DNA of 64,000 nucleotides from Flammeovirgaceae bacterium BBD 1991-12 (GCA_001657315.1 LYSV01000003.1:1-64000), one strand, 5' to 3'. Shown: positions 17,367 to 27,892, numbered from the stretch's first letter. Numbers and translations are program-made. Notes: generated by a model from the sequence alone, not told the origin.

Positions 17367-20300
17367 ATGAGCGAACCTCTACTGAAAGCTATTATAGAAT
17401 TATTTGCTATCGTAGCCAGAGAAGATGCGGTTACAAAACTGGAAAGAGATCAGATCGAAGGTTTTCTGCTGGATCACCTGAACAGGAAGGCAGCTGACAG
17501 ATACCTTCAGGAATTCGATAGTTACAGCAGTACCATTACCACAGAAAGTTCTGCTGATCCGGACCAGGAGCAAAAGATCATCCAGGACATATGCCATAGG
17601 ATCAATCTTGAGCTTACCCAGAAGCAAAAGGTAGTGATCATACTGGAGCTGATCAGTATCATCCTTGCAGACGGCCATATATCCAAACGCGAGGAAGAGC
17701 TGATGAAGATCATTGGTCGTGCGTTCAATATAGCCGGGGATGAAGTCACCCTTATCAAAACCTTTGTGACCGGCAGGGGGGCCACGGACCTTGACCACCC
17801 TGAAATCCTGATCATAGATGATCAGAAGCATAACGGGAACAGCTTCAGGCATCTGAGACAAGAGGGACTGAAGGGGATCGTATCCGTCTTGCACATAGAA
17901 AAGGCCGATGCGTGGTTTATCAAGTATTCAGGTTCGGAAGACGCATACCTTAATGGTGTCCCCTTAAAGCGAGACAAAGGTTCCGTATTTGCCGTTGGGT
18001 CTACAATAAGGGTGGAAAAGGTCAGCCCGGTCTATTATGGTGACGTTATCAGTAAGTTCATCAAAAAGGATAATGAAACACCGATCACGTTTGAGGCTGA
18101 ACATATATCCTTTCGTTTCAAAAACGGCAACCTCGGGCTGAGGGATGTATCCGTTGTGGAAGAGTCCGGAAGGCTGGTCGGGTTGATGGGCGCATCGGGT
18201 GCAGGTAAATCCACCTTGCTGAATGTACTGAACGGCACGGAAAAGCCTTCGGAAGGACAGGTGCTGATCAATGGTATCGATATTCACAGAGAGCCTGAAA
18301 AAATTGAGGGCGTCATCGGATTTGTACCACAGGATGACCTGTTGATCGAGGAGCTTACAGTATACCAGAACATGTATTATGCTGCCCGGTTATGTTTCGA
18401 CCATCTTTCCAGAGAAGAAGTTGAAGAGCTGGTAGTGAAAACACTGGATAGTCTGGGATTACTGGAAACCCGGGACCTCAGGGTGGGCTCCCCCCTGGAC
18501 AAAACCATCAGCGGAGGGCAACGGAAGCGTCTGAACATTGGGCTGGAGCTACTTCGGGAACCCAGCGTGCTTTTCGTAGACGAGCCCACCTCAGGATTGT
18601 CTTCAAGGGATTCGGAAAATATCATGGACCTGCTGAAAGAGCTTTCACTCAAAGGGAAGCTGATCTTTGTGGTGATACACCAACCTTCGTCTGATATTTT
18701 TAAAATGTTTGACAAGCTGGTGATACTGGATACGGGAGGCTATCAGATCTATTATGGGAATCCTGTTGAAGCTGTTGTTTATTTTAAGGAGGTGATCAAC
18801 CTGATCAACAGTGAAGAAGGCGAATGCCATGAATGTGGGAATGTGAATCCCGAGCAAATATTCAACATCATTGAAACACGTGTGATCAATGAGTATGGCA
18901 ATTTCACCAATGAGCGTAAAACAGCACCCGAACATTGGAATCAACTGTTTCTGAAAAAAGCAAGGATCCAACCGGTAAAAACCGCAACCACCCCACCGCA
19001 TTCCACCCTGAAGATCCCTGCATGGCTGAAACAGCTCAAGCTGTTTGCAGCAAGAGATGTCCTGTCAAAACTCAGCAACAGGCAGTACCTGATCATTAAC
19101 CTGCTGGAGGCACCGGTACTTGCCCTCATATTGTCCTATATTGTCCGGTTTTACAATACCCACAATACAACAAATCCGGGGTATTTCTTCAGCAGCAATC
19201 CAAACATTCCGGCCTATCTGTTCATGAGTGTTATTGTAGCCCTTTTCATGGGCCTGACGGTCAGCGCAGAGGAGATCATCCGGGATCGGAAGATACTAAA
19301 AAGGGAGGCATTTCTGCATTTAAGCAGGAGCAGCTATCTTTTATCCAAGATCATGATACTGTTTACACTGTCTGCCATTCAGACCCTCACTTTTGTGTTG
19401 ATCGGCAATGCTGTGCTGCAAATGCATGATATGTTATTCCCTCACTGGTTGATCCTTTTCTCGGTGTCATGTATGGCCAATACACTGGGGCTCAATATTT
19501 CATCAGGATTTAATTCTGCTGTGACCATTTATATTCTTATTCCCATTTTGCTAATCCCTCAACTGGTCCTTAGTGGAGTAGTGGTTAAGTTTGATAAGCT
19601 TAATCCCAACCTCAGCAGCGTAGGAGAAGTGCCTGTAGTAGGTGATCTCATGACCTCACGGTGGGCATTCGAGGCTGCCATGGTCACACAGTTTAAGGAC
19701 AACGCCTATGAGGATATGTTCTATACCTATGAAAAGGTGATGGCCCATGCGGATTACAAGAAAATATACTATTTCTCAGCATTGGAATCAAAGCTGGAAT
19801 ACAACCTGAACAATCTGAAAAATACCGACCCGGAAATAAGGAAAACCATGATCAATAATCTGCAAATGCTCAGGAATGAAATAAAGAAAGAGCTGCGGAT
19901 CATGGGCCCTGACAAATTCAGGGAGCTTGAAAAACTGACCATAGACAGGTTTGACTCTACAGTATACAGAAATACCTACAACTTTCTGGAACGTTCAAGA
20001 GGCTTTTATTCCAACCGGTATAACAAGGCCGACCAGGCAAAGGAAAAGCTGGTAATGAGCCTGACGAACACCAGGGAAAAGAAAAAGGAATTTGACAGCT
20101 TTAAGGCCCGTTACAGAAATGAGACCATTGCGGAAATAGTGACCAACCGTAATGAGCCCCATCGTATTGTGGAAAAAGGGAACGAACTGGTACAGGTTAT
20201 TTTTCCCATCTACAAAGACCCTGCTCCGGATCATTTGCTGGATTACCGCGACCAGTTCTATGTACCCCGGAAGCACTTCCTGGGCGCTGAATTTGATACG

Positions 20301-20423
20301 CTCACATTCAACCTGCTGGTCATCTGGTCTATGGCTGTCTTTCTAAGCCTCACGTTATACTTCGATCTGCTGCGTAAGCTGGTGAACGCAATGGAAAAAG
20401 TAATGAGAAAAGTGAAAAGATAG
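17367..20423 (+). CDS. ABC transporter with TerB-like and FHA-like N-terminal domains (ABCG-type)
   Basis: 1018 residues in one chain. About 1-135: helical TerB-like region with acidic motifs (VAREDAVTKLERDQIEGF; ILADGHISKREEELM). About 145-235: beta-rich FHA-like domain (DAYLNGVPL, FAVGSTIRVEKV, YYGDV). About 240-480: ABC ATPase with Walker A GASGAGKST (275-283), signature SGGQ (382-385), Walker B ending Asp405-Glu406 and the ABCG-like IHQPSSDIF. About 560-790: ABC2-type membrane helices. About 790-960: a charged helical insert, then a last helix near 975-995. The layout (ATPase before membrane domain) is that of ABCG half-transporters, probably dimeric in the inner membrane. Substrate unknown. 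The TerB and FHA-like parts suggest regulation by binding or phosphorylation, an inference. Confidence 0.88.
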   Translation: MSEPLLKAIIELFAIVAREDAVTKLERDQIEGFLLDHLNRKAADRYLQEFDSYSSTITTESSADPDQEQKIIQDICHRINLELTQKQKVVIILELISIILADGHISKREEELMKIIGRAFNIAGDEVTLIKTFVTGRGATDLDHPEILIIDDQKHNGNSFRHLRQEGLKGIVSVLHIEKADAWFIKYSGSEDAYLNGVPLKRDKGSVFAVGSTIRVEKVSPVYYGDVISKFIKKDNETPITFEAEHISFRFKNGNLGLRDVSVVEESGRLVGLMGASGAGKSTLLNVLNGTEKPSEGQVLINGIDIHREPEKIEGVIGFVPQDDLLIEELTVYQNMYYAARLCFDHLSREEVEELVVKTLDSLGLLETRDLRVGSPLDKTISGGQRKRLNIGLELLREPSVLFVDEPTSGLSSRDSENIMDLLKELSLKGKLIFVVIHQPSSDIFKMFDKLVILDTGGYQIYYGNPVEAVVYFKEVINLINSEEGECHECGNVNPEQIFNIIETRVINEYGNFTNERKTAPEHWNQLFLKKARIQPVKTATTPPHSTLKIPAWLKQLKLFAARDVLSKLSNRQYLIINLLEAPVLALILSYIVRFYNTHNTTNPGYFFSSNPNIPAYLFMSVIVALFMGLTVSAEEIIRDRKILKREAFLHLSRSSYLLSKIMILFTLSAIQTLTFVLIGNAVLQMHDMLFPHWLILFSVSCMANTLGLNISSGFNSAVTIYILIPILLIPQLVLSGVVVKFDKLNPNLSSVGEVPVVGDLMTSRWAFEAAMVTQFKDNAYEDMFYTYEKVMAHADYKKIYYFSALESKLEYNLNNLKNTDPEIRKTMINNLQMLRNEIKKELRIMGPDKFRELEKLTIDRFDSTVYRNTYNFLERSRGFYSNRYNKADQAKEKLVMSLTNTREKKKEFDSFKARYRNETIAEIVTNRNEPHRIVEKGNELVQVIFPIYKDPAPDHLLDYRDQFYVPRKHFLGAEFDTLTFNLLVIWSMAVFLSLTLYFDLLRKLVNAMEKVMRKVKR

Positions 20424-20679
20424 TTTTACTGGTCACTGGGAGCTGGATACTGGTGGCGGGCATGGTAGAGCATGGCCTTGGATCTTATCATGTCCGATGG
20501 CGTGTAAAGATGGACTAAATCCAACATTACGATTTGCTTTTTTGTTGACTGCCCTTGGGACTCTCCGCAGGATTCAGCAAATGTGAGCTCTTTTGCCAAT
20601 TGCCAAATCTCAGTTACCGGTTGGATGCTGACCAATAGCTACTTCTTACTACTCAATACTCAGGACTGGTTTTCTAATC
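20424..20679. other. Gene-free stretch with ACTGG/ACTCA-rich low-complexity sequence
   Basis: Between the convergent ABC and DinB-like genes. It has repeated short words (ACTGGTCACTGG near 20429, TACTACTCAATACTCAGG near 20647) like those in other gaps of this window. A 69-codon open frame here has no start context or family features and is not taken as a gene. No clear terminator seen. Confidence 0.5.
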
Positions 20680-21279
20680 CTATTTCCTCAATTTCCCGCT
20701 GAACACACTCACGTTAGGATTGATCGGATTACCGGATGACCTTCGGAAGGATACAACCTGCCCTGCATGCCAGAGTGCATCGGCTACAGGACCGTTCAGC
20801 TGATTCCAAAAGGGGAACTCTGAAGTGTTTTCACCGTTTTTGAAAATGATCTTAAGCTGCTCTATGTCCTCCTGGGTACATTCTTTCAGGATATTACTGG
20901 CCTTCTGCAAATTCAACAAAGTCATTCGGCGCTTTTCTTCAAAACTTAATTCAGGCTGTTCAACAGAGCGGTCATTGGGAACTCTGAGGGTAGAGTTCAC
21001 TATAATCTGAGACAGCCCGTAAATATGATCCAGCGTTTCCAGGGTGGTTCGGGCTGCTTCGCTGGGACGGTATTCAAGATCTTCAGACCTCAGACCTTCC
21101 GTGGCCCAGTAGTAGCGGAATCCCAGCCCGTCGATAAGTCTGGCTGCAACTGTTCCAGCCGAATAGCTTTCAGGATATGGGGGGATCTCGTGGTATGGTA
21201 ATTGGCTTTCGTTGTTTTGAGCCTTCGTATTTACGCTTAATAACAGCGTGATAAAGAACAGTGCTGACAGAGTTTTCAT
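20680..21279 (-). CDS. Secreted DinB-like four-helix protein
   Basis: 199 residues with a signal peptide (MKTLSALFFITLLLSVNTKAQ). The mature part resembles the DinB/YfiT four-helix fold: a His in LDHIYGL and a His in LWHAGQVVSFRR are at the spacing used for metal ligands in that fold. DinB-like enzymes are often thiol-dependent transferases, but secreted versions are poorly characterised and activity cannot be assigned. It lies 22 bp downstream of the T9SS cargo gene on the same strand and may share its transcript. Confidence 0.65.
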   Translation of the reverse strand: MKTLSALFFITLLLSVNTKAQNNESQLPYHEIPPYPESYSAGTVAARLIDGLGFRYYWATEGLRSEDLEYRPSEAARTTLETLDHIYGLSQIIVNSTLRVPNDRSVEQPELSFEEKRRMTLLNLQKASNILKECTQEDIEQLKIIFKNGENTSEFPFWNQLNGPVADALWHAGQVVSFRRSSGNPINPNVSVFSGKLRK

Positions 21280-21301
21280 TAAATTTCTAACGTTTATATT
21301 T

Positions 21302-24300
21302 TCATTTGATCACCTGCACCCAGCCCTTGCAGGTAGTTTCATTCAGAATATCGGCTTCGTAATAATATACTCCGGCTGGTAGTTCCTCCCCTGCCCATTC
21401 ATCCTGATAATTGTCATTTTCATAAACCTTTCTGCCCCACCGGTTAAAGATCTGAAGCTTTACCCGGTCGGGAGCGTGAATAATAAACGTATCGTTATCT
21501 CCTGGCGCTGATGGGGTGATCACATTAGGTATCTCAACCGTTTGGATCCTTACGAATACGGTTTCTTCGAAAAGGCAACCTTCCCTTGCCGCTGTGAGTC
21601 GGATGGAATAATCACCATCCCGTTGATATTCATGCAAATATGAATCTTCCAAATTGACAGTACCATCTCCCAGGCTCCAACTAAACTCGACATCCTGCCC
21701 GGGCTGGTTATTGGTCACCTTCACGGATGGCCGCGACCAGCAATCATAAAGTCTTTCAAATGAAAAGTCCAGGATAGCCTCGGGTACTACGCGTATGTCC
21801 ACGGTATCCAGGCGCGTACACGTACCGGAGCTCAGTCGGACAAAATATCGGGTGTCTGTCTCAGGGTTCACCACCGGCGATCTTTCGTTGGAAGTGAATG
21901 TGCTGTCTTCGCTTACCCATGTGTAGGAAATAGCTCCGGTAGCTGACAGCCGTATTTCCTCTCCAAAACAAAGCTGACTATCATCCATGACATTGAAGTC
22001 AGGTTCCACCACCTGAACATTTTTAAAGGCAAAGTCTTCAGCTATACAGGTATTGGGATCAAAAGCCCTCAGGATCACGGTGTAGACGCCTGGAGCCTGG
22101 TAGTCATGCACAACAAAGGTGGTGTCCTGCCGGGTTAGTTCAGTGCCATCACCAAAGTTCCAGTCGTAAAGAATACCTCCAATACTCCTGTTTTCAAACA
22201 CGACCGGGTCGCCAAAGCATGCGGTTGCCACGCCAGGATTGTCAAAATCAACGGTATTGGTCTCAAAATCAGCTCTCAGTGAGGCCAGATCGAACTTAAA
22301 TGACGCATTGTTACATCCGATGTTGGCGCCATTCTCCCGGGACCACGAGTCTTCCGTGGTAGGAAAAGAGGATCCACCACTACAACTGGCACATACGGAA
22401 TGGTATACGATCCCGCTTTTATCAAACCGGCTGGTGCCGCCATCTACATGGATAGCCGCCTGTGATCCACCAAAGAAGGTACCATGAAGAAGCGTGCTGG
22501 CTGACGCATCCAGCACCATGAGGTAAAAGTCCTGTCCGTTGGAGTTGCGGTTCAGGGCATCGGGTGTAGTGGGCATCCCCCGGGTGGACAGGTCTACATA
22601 GTTGTCTCCCGTGAAATTGGGACCGTCATTCCCCCATCCGGAAACGTATAGATTGTTGCAGTCATTGACCAGAAAAGCCGTTGGGGAAATGTTGGGTTCA
22701 AAGCCATTATCGCCAAAGGATATTGAAAACCTCGTCTCCTCAAGGGTGGAAGACAGCTTGTGAATAAACTGCCCATTTCCGATTGAAAGGCCTGTCGTAT
22801 TGGGGTAATCACCCCGGGTTTGTCCAAAGACATATACATCTCCCTGACTGTCCAGGTCAAGAAAGTAGATCTGATCATAGGTATCTGTTCCCAGATAGGT
22901 ACCACTGATGAGCGAATCACCATCGCTATGTATTTTCATGATCCACCCGTCAATACCACCTTCGTAGCTACTGTCGTAGGAAGGGTGAGCAAGATTAAAA
23001 TCCAGGCTCTCTGTCCCTCCTGCAGCAAATACATTTCCTTCATTATCCACCTTAATAGCCAAAGCTACATCTGACTGATTGCCTCCGAAATAACCTCCCC
23101 ATTCCAATTCGGTGAGGCCGTGGTTGAGCTTCGCCACAAATCCGTCCGTAAGTCCTCCGCCAAATGAGCTGTTAAAGGAAGTAATGCCTGCATTGGTAAA
23201 CAGATCCGTGGAATTGGTGTTTCCGGCAATGTACACATTATCCATGGCATCAATGAAAACCTCACCCCGATGCTGATCCCCGTAGTTCTTGGTCAGTCTG
23301 CTGACTGTGGGTGAAATGCCATCATTTCCGTCGCCTCCAAGATAGGTTGATGACAGCAGTTGACTGCCATCTTTGCTTAATATGGCCACAAAGGCATCTG
23401 TTCCTCCTGAAAAAGTGGTACCGAGAATGGTAGTCGTAACGCTGCCTCCCTGAAAACTATCCTGATAGACTCCGGCGGTGACAGGAAAATCCGTTGAGCT
23501 GGTAGTACCGTAGATCACCAGTTCCTCTCTGTTGTTCATGATAAGACTGTGGGGCACCTCCGAACCACTGCCCCCCAGGTAGGAGGCATATTCAAGATTA
23601 GCACCTGCGGAGTCATATTTCAGAATGGCCACATCCCAGACACCACCCCAGGTGGTCTGGTATGCTCCCGTGGTAGCAGGAAAGGTGCCCAAAAAAACAG
23701 GGTTACCATTGGCATCTACTCCCCTGAAATGGTTGGTGATACCACCAGAGTAGAGTTTACCATTTTCACCGAAAGTGGCCGTATTGCCCCAATTATCCGC
23801 ATTGGATCCTGAGTAGGTAGAAAAAATCAAGATAGGATCGATGATCAGCTCATTGTTCTTGTCATAACCCACCGGGAAATGGAAAGAGACCTTGTTCCCC
23901 TCCAAACGGTACTCACATGGGATCTCTGCTTTCTCACCACGTATGAGTTGATAAACATAAGGTCTGTATTCCCGCACTTCATTTACAGAGGTCTTGATGA
24001 TAAGACTGCCATTCTCCAAATACAGATTTTCATACCCATCATACTCCAGTTGCACAATGGAAGGGTCTATTTCCGGCGCTATGATAAGATCATATTTCAT
24101 TGTATTCCCCTGTGAGTATATCTCAAGGTCAACACCATCATAAAGATCACAGATGGAAAGCGTTTCAAATGCACTGGCATTGTGCACCCATTTTTGCGGA
24201 TCAGCTCCATAAAAGTAGTTATACCGGGTAGGTTGGGAGCCTGTAGGAGTGATCATCCTGCCAGTGGCTCCGGCAAAGTTCATTTTTAAATAATGAAGGT

Positions 24301-24583
24301 TCAGGTAATCATCATTACTTCCGTCTTCGGTATACAGGGATTTTTCCCTTAATGACTCCCCATGTCCATTAATATGTCTTTGGTGTAGTGCCCGGGTATC
24401 GTAAAAAATATATTCAAAGGAGCCTGGAGAGATGAAAAGCTTCCCTCCTGCAATATCGGCCGCATAACCACAGTGCCCGGGCCACTGTCCCTTATTTTCA
24501 ATGAATTTTACAGCAGGTGGTTTTGCCAGCACCGTGAGATGGAACAGATAGCATAAGACGAAAAAAAAGATGTATTTTCTCAC
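21302..24583 (-). CDS. Large secreted protein with SBBP repeats, PKD domain and T9SS type B sorting domain
   Basis: 1093 residues. A GTG start (24583) leads directly into a signal peptide (ending TVLAKP). Then follow an N-terminal domain beginning FIENKGQWP, and about eight beta-propeller-type SBBP units recognisable by STYLGG/ASYLGGSG-like motifs and VAGNTNSTD/YGTTSSTDF segments. After these come PKD-type domains (DWNFGDGTE; SWSLGDG) and a C-terminal gliding-motility-type sorting domain (PNVITPSAPGDND; LQIFNRWGRKVYEN; LPAGVYYYEAD). The last marks export by the type IX secretion system, with surface attachment or release. The role is probably adhesion or surface structure; no catalytic domain is visible. 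Confidence 0.88.
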   Translation of the reverse strand: MRKYIFFFVLCYLFHLTVLAKPPAVKFIENKGQWPGHCGYAADIAGGKLFISPGSFEYIFYDTRALHQRHINGHGESLREKSLYTEDGSNDDYLNLHYLKMNFAGATGRMITPTGSQPTRYNYFYGADPQKWVHNASAFETLSICDLYDGVDLEIYSQGNTMKYDLIIAPEIDPSIVQLEYDGYENLYLENGSLIIKTSVNEVREYRPYVYQLIRGEKAEIPCEYRLEGNKVSFHFPVGYDKNNELIIDPILIFSTYSGSNADNWGNTATFGENGKLYSGGITNHFRGVDANGNPVFLGTFPATTGAYQTTWGGVWDVAILKYDSAGANLEYASYLGGSGSEVPHSLIMNNREELVIYGTTSSTDFPVTAGVYQDSFQGGSVTTTILGTTFSGGTDAFVAILSKDGSQLLSSTYLGGDGNDGISPTVSRLTKNYGDQHRGEVFIDAMDNVYIAGNTNSTDLFTNAGITSFNSSFGGGLTDGFVAKLNHGLTELEWGGYFGGNQSDVALAIKVDNEGNVFAAGGTESLDFNLAHPSYDSSYEGGIDGWIMKIHSDGDSLISGTYLGTDTYDQIYFLDLDSQGDVYVFGQTRGDYPNTTGLSIGNGQFIHKLSSTLEETRFSISFGDNGFEPNISPTAFLVNDCNNLYVSGWGNDGPNFTGDNYVDLSTRGMPTTPDALNRNSNGQDFYLMVLDASASTLLHGTFFGGSQAAIHVDGGTSRFDKSGIVYHSVCASCSGGSSFPTTEDSWSRENGANIGCNNASFKFDLASLRADFETNTVDFDNPGVATACFGDPVVFENRSIGGILYDWNFGDGTELTRQDTTFVVHDYQAPGVYTVILRAFDPNTCIAEDFAFKNVQVVEPDFNVMDDSQLCFGEEIRLSATGAISYTWVSEDSTFTSNERSPVVNPETDTRYFVRLSSGTCTRLDTVDIRVVPEAILDFSFERLYDCWSRPSVKVTNNQPGQDVEFSWSLGDGTVNLEDSYLHEYQRDGDYSIRLTAAREGCLFEETVFVRIQTVEIPNVITPSAPGDNDTFIIHAPDRVKLQIFNRWGRKVYENDNYQDEWAGEELPAGVYYYEADILNETTCKGWVQVIK

Positions 24584-24638
24584 TGCACCAAAGGTTTTTT
24601 TAAATCCCTGATCTGGTCCAAGGTTAAATATACGGATT

Positions 24639-27200
24639 CTACACCTCTTTTCGGAGCACTTCCAAAGGCGAACTATTCACTACATCCCTTGTATTTAACC
24701 ATCCAACGAGTACACTCAAAAATATGATGGAAAGCCAGATACCGATCAGGCTGAGTATATCAGGGAAGAAAATGATCTCAAAAAACCAAATCGAAAGTGC
24801 CCAGCCGGAAATAAGCGACAACCCTATACCTGTGAGGCCTGCAAAAAAGCCGAGATAGGCATACTCAAGAACTGTCATACGCTGAATTTGCTTTTTCAGT
24901 GCTCCAATGGTCCGTAGCAGAACGTTTTCCCTGAGCCTGATATACTTGCTGTTCACCACAGCGCCGGCAAGCACTACCAGCCCGGTAGCTATGGAAAACA
25001 AAGCCATGAACTGAATAACAAAGGCCACCTTGCCAAAAAACTCATCGATCGTGCTCAGTATGAGTCTCAGATCTATCAGAGAAACATTAGGGAATGACGT
25101 GACCAGCTCTCTTTGATAGTTATTGGCCTTGCTCTGAGCATCTATACGGGTGGTGAGCACGTAGATCTGGGGCGCTTCGTCCAGGACCTTCGTGGGAAAT
25201 ACAAAGATAAAATTAGGGGGGTCTGTAGGCCAGTCCACCTCCCTGATGCCACTGATGTAGGCGGTCATGTCTATACCCTGGATATCAAAAACAAGGCTAT
25301 CGCCGATTTCCAGCTCCAGATTTTCATGCATACCTTCGGATATCGTTACATAAATGGAGTCACCGGCCATGTGCTGCGGTTCCCCATCTATCAGCTTTTC
25401 TGAAGTAGTAAGCGTATCCCGGTATGTCACCCGGTACTCGCGGGTTATGGCCCAGTTGGGTATGCCATCTGTTGTGTCTTTTTGAATGGCGTTAATACTT
25501 TTTCCCTTTAGACTGGCAATTCTGCACGTTATGATGGGGACGAGCTGCTGTACCGGCAGGTCATTGTTCCGGGTAAGCTGTATAACTCCCTCCTTTTGTC
25601 CGGGTTGAATGTCAAATAATATCGTATTGGACTGGTTTTCCTGACCGATGAACTCCACCTGATTCAACAGACTGTTCTGAACAATGGTGAGGGTAGAAAT
25701 AAGGAAAGCACCCAACCCGATCACTACCACCAGTACCAGCGTCTGATTATTGGGGCGGAACAAATTGGCAAGGCTCTGCCTCCATACAAAGCTCCACCCG
25801 GCCGGAAAATACTTTTTCACCAGCCGCATCAACGCCCAGGCTACCAATGACAAGCATCCAAATGCCACCGCCAGGGCAGCAAAAAAGTAAAGCCCGATCA
25901 TAGGGTCACCAGACTGATAGGTAGCAAACACCAAAGGAAACAAAACGATAAGGGTGATCACTACTATTCTGGTTTTAGAGCGATTTCTGAGCGGCTGAAA
26001 ATTAGTGCGCAACACGGTCAGGGGAGGCACAAACCGGACGGCTATCAGGGGAAGCACGGAAAACAGTATAGCGATGATCAACCCCAACAGAACCCCTTCC
26101 ACGATCGCCTGCCATGCTATGGACAGGTCAAGGTCAAGAGGAATAAACTCCTGCAATATAGCCGGTAAGGCATACTGGACCACCAACCCCAGCACCACGC
26201 CCAGCACACTGCCGATCAGGCCTATTATGGCGGCCTGCACAAAAAATATATTGAACGCCTGCCAGCCTGACGTACCAACGCATCTCAGTACAGCCACGGT
26301 GTTCCTCTTTTCCCGTACATAGATATGAACACTACTGGCTACACCTATACAGCCCAGAATAAGAGCAACGAACGCCAGGAGATTAAAAAAGCGGTACAGA
26401 TTCTGAAACCCGTCACCCAGGTTGTCCTTTCTGCTTTCCACGGTTTCGTAGGAATGACCATACTTTCGCACCAGCGGATGCATCTCTTCTTCCAGTAGAT
26501 CTGTCTCTTCCTGACTGGCTGTTTTGAAGTAGCGCTTGTAATTCACCCGGCTTCCATAACGCACGAGCCCGGTAGAGTCAAGGTAGTTCATGGAAATGTA
26601 TACTGAAGGGGTAAACGTGGCCTGTATCCCTCCTCCTCCGGGGATTTTACTCACGGAACCGGCTATTTTGAAGGTAAGTCCCCCTATCCTTAGGGAATCA
26701 TCGGAGCTGACATCATACTGCGAAGCGAGATTTTCATCGAGCATGGCGTACATACCTGACCGCATGAACTCCGGAGCATTTTCCGGTAAGGTCTCCAGAT
26801 CACCGTAAAAAGGGAAATTACCTTCCATGGCCACTATTCTGACCAGCCGCGTACCCGGCGTGCTTGTCATGAACATCACCATAGAGGCCATAGTGGCCTC
26901 TACCGACTGATCCGACTGTACTGAGTCGAAGCGGGTCAGCATTTCTTCTTCAAAGGCCTTGTTGGCATTAATAACAAAATCCGCACCCAGCAGGTCCTTC
27001 GCCTGGTCATCGATACTCTGCTGCAGATTGATGTTGAATGAGTTTATGGAGACCAAGGCAGCTATACCGATGATCACGGATGAAACGAAAAGAAACAGTC
27101 TGCCGAGGTTATTCCTGGCATCTTTCCATGCCATTTTCCAAACCCACCTATCCCTGAACAGGTTCTTTTTTTCCTTCTTGATCTTTATGATATACTCCAT
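24639..27200 (-). CDS. ybbP: YbbP-like ABC transporter permease
   Basis: 853 residues with a cytoplasmic basic N-terminus (KIKKEKKNLFRDRWVWKMAWKD is read through), a first membrane helix near 32-52, a large extracytoplasmic domain, three helices around 265-420 (FtsX domain with RNTVAVLRCVG), four more helices in the middle, a second outer domain, and a C-terminal FtsX domain (RENVLLRTIGALKKQI). This ten-helix layout is that of E. coli YbbP. Its start overlaps the ybbA stop by one base (TGATG), and the arylesterase gene is divergent, reproducing the ybbP-ybbA/tesA cluster. The complex is thought to extract hydrophobic compounds from the membrane and hand them to the esterase; the substrate here is unknown. 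Distinct in architecture from the permease array at 43-64 kb. Confidence 0.88.
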   Translation of the reverse strand: MEYIIKIKKEKKNLFRDRWVWKMAWKDARNNLGRLFLFVSSVIIGIAALVSINSFNINLQQSIDDQAKDLLGADFVINANKAFEEEMLTRFDSVQSDQSVEATMASMVMFMTSTPGTRLVRIVAMEGNFPFYGDLETLPENAPEFMRSGMYAMLDENLASQYDVSSDDSLRIGGLTFKIAGSVSKIPGGGGIQATFTPSVYISMNYLDSTGLVRYGSRVNYKRYFKTASQEETDLLEEEMHPLVRKYGHSYETVESRKDNLGDGFQNLYRFFNLLAFVALILGCIGVASSVHIYVREKRNTVAVLRCVGTSGWQAFNIFFVQAAIIGLIGSVLGVVLGLVVQYALPAILQEFIPLDLDLSIAWQAIVEGVLLGLIIAILFSVLPLIAVRFVPPLTVLRTNFQPLRNRSKTRIVVITLIVLFPLVFATYQSGDPMIGLYFFAALAVAFGCLSLVAWALMRLVKKYFPAGWSFVWRQSLANLFRPNNQTLVLVVVIGLGAFLISTLTIVQNSLLNQVEFIGQENQSNTILFDIQPGQKEGVIQLTRNNDLPVQQLVPIITCRIASLKGKSINAIQKDTTDGIPNWAITREYRVTYRDTLTTSEKLIDGEPQHMAGDSIYVTISEGMHENLELEIGDSLVFDIQGIDMTAYISGIREVDWPTDPPNFIFVFPTKVLDEAPQIYVLTTRIDAQSKANNYQRELVTSFPNVSLIDLRLILSTIDEFFGKVAFVIQFMALFSIATGLVVLAGAVVNSKYIRLRENVLLRTIGALKKQIQRMTVLEYAYLGFFAGLTGIGLSLISGWALSIWFFEIIFFPDILSLIGIWLSIIFLSVLVGWLNTRDVVNSSPLEVLRKEV

Positions 27201-27892
27201 CAGGAAGCTGCCATTGATTTTCTGTCCAGGATCAGTTGTCCACCCTTCAGTTGTAGTATGCGTTGGGTATGTTCAGCCAGTTCCATATTGTGCGTAACAA
27301 GGACCAGGGTAGTATTTTGTTCCTTGTTAATGTTGAACAGCAGCTCCGTTACCATTTGGGCAGTCTCTTCATCCAGGTTACCGGTAGGTTCATCTGCAAA
27401 CAATACTTTGGGGGAGGTAATGAACGCTCTTGCCATAGCCACACGTTGCTGTTCACCTCCGGAAAGCTGTGTAGGATAATGGTCCATACGGTCTGCAAGT
27501 CCCACTCGTGCCAGCAGTTCCTTTCCCCGCCCCAGATAGTCGCGCTCACCACGCAGTTCCAGGGGCACAGTCACATTTTCCAGCGCTGTAAGGGTAGGTA
27601 AAAGTTGGAAATTCTGAAAAATGAAACCTACATGCTGGTTGCGTACATAGGCGCGGTCATCCTCATCCAGAGCATTCAGCTTGATCCCCACCAATGACAC
27701 GGTACCACTGGTAGCCACATCCAGCCCTGCACAAAGCCCCAAGAGGGTGGTTTTACCACTTCCGGATGGTCCGACAATGGAAATAGTGGCTCCCTCTTCT
27801 ACCTCAAAGGATACATTGTCCAGCACCGTCAGGGTCCTGGCGCCGGTATGAAAAGATTTGGTAAGATCTTCTACAGATAAAATTACTGACAT
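27200..27892 (-). CDS. ybbA: ABC transporter ATP-binding protein, YbbA/LolD type
   Basis: 230 residues with Walker A GPSGSGKTT, Q-loop FQNFQLLPTL, signature LSGGEQQR, Walker B VLFADEPTGNLD and switch His in LVTHNMELAE. This is the MacB/LolD/YbbA group of ATPases that drive FtsX-type permeases by mechanotransmission rather than channel transport. Its partner is the YbbP-like permease encoded immediately after it (one-base overlap). ATG at 27892. Confidence 0.92.
   Translation of the reverse strand: MSVILSVEDLTKSFHTGARTLTVLDNVSFEVEEGATISIVGPSGSGKTTLLGLCAGLDVATSGTVSLVGIKLNALDEDDRAYVRNQHVGFIFQNFQLLPTLTALENVTVPLELRGERDYLGRGKELLARVGLADRMDHYPTQLSGGEQQRVAMARAFITSPKVLFADEPTGNLDEETAQMVTELLFNINKEQNTTLVLVTHNMELAEHTQRILQLKGGQLILDRKSMAAS

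Noticed and set aside
20426-20635. 69-codon minus-strand frame
   Set aside because: Low-complexity sequence, no start signal and no domain; better read as a repeat-rich gap.
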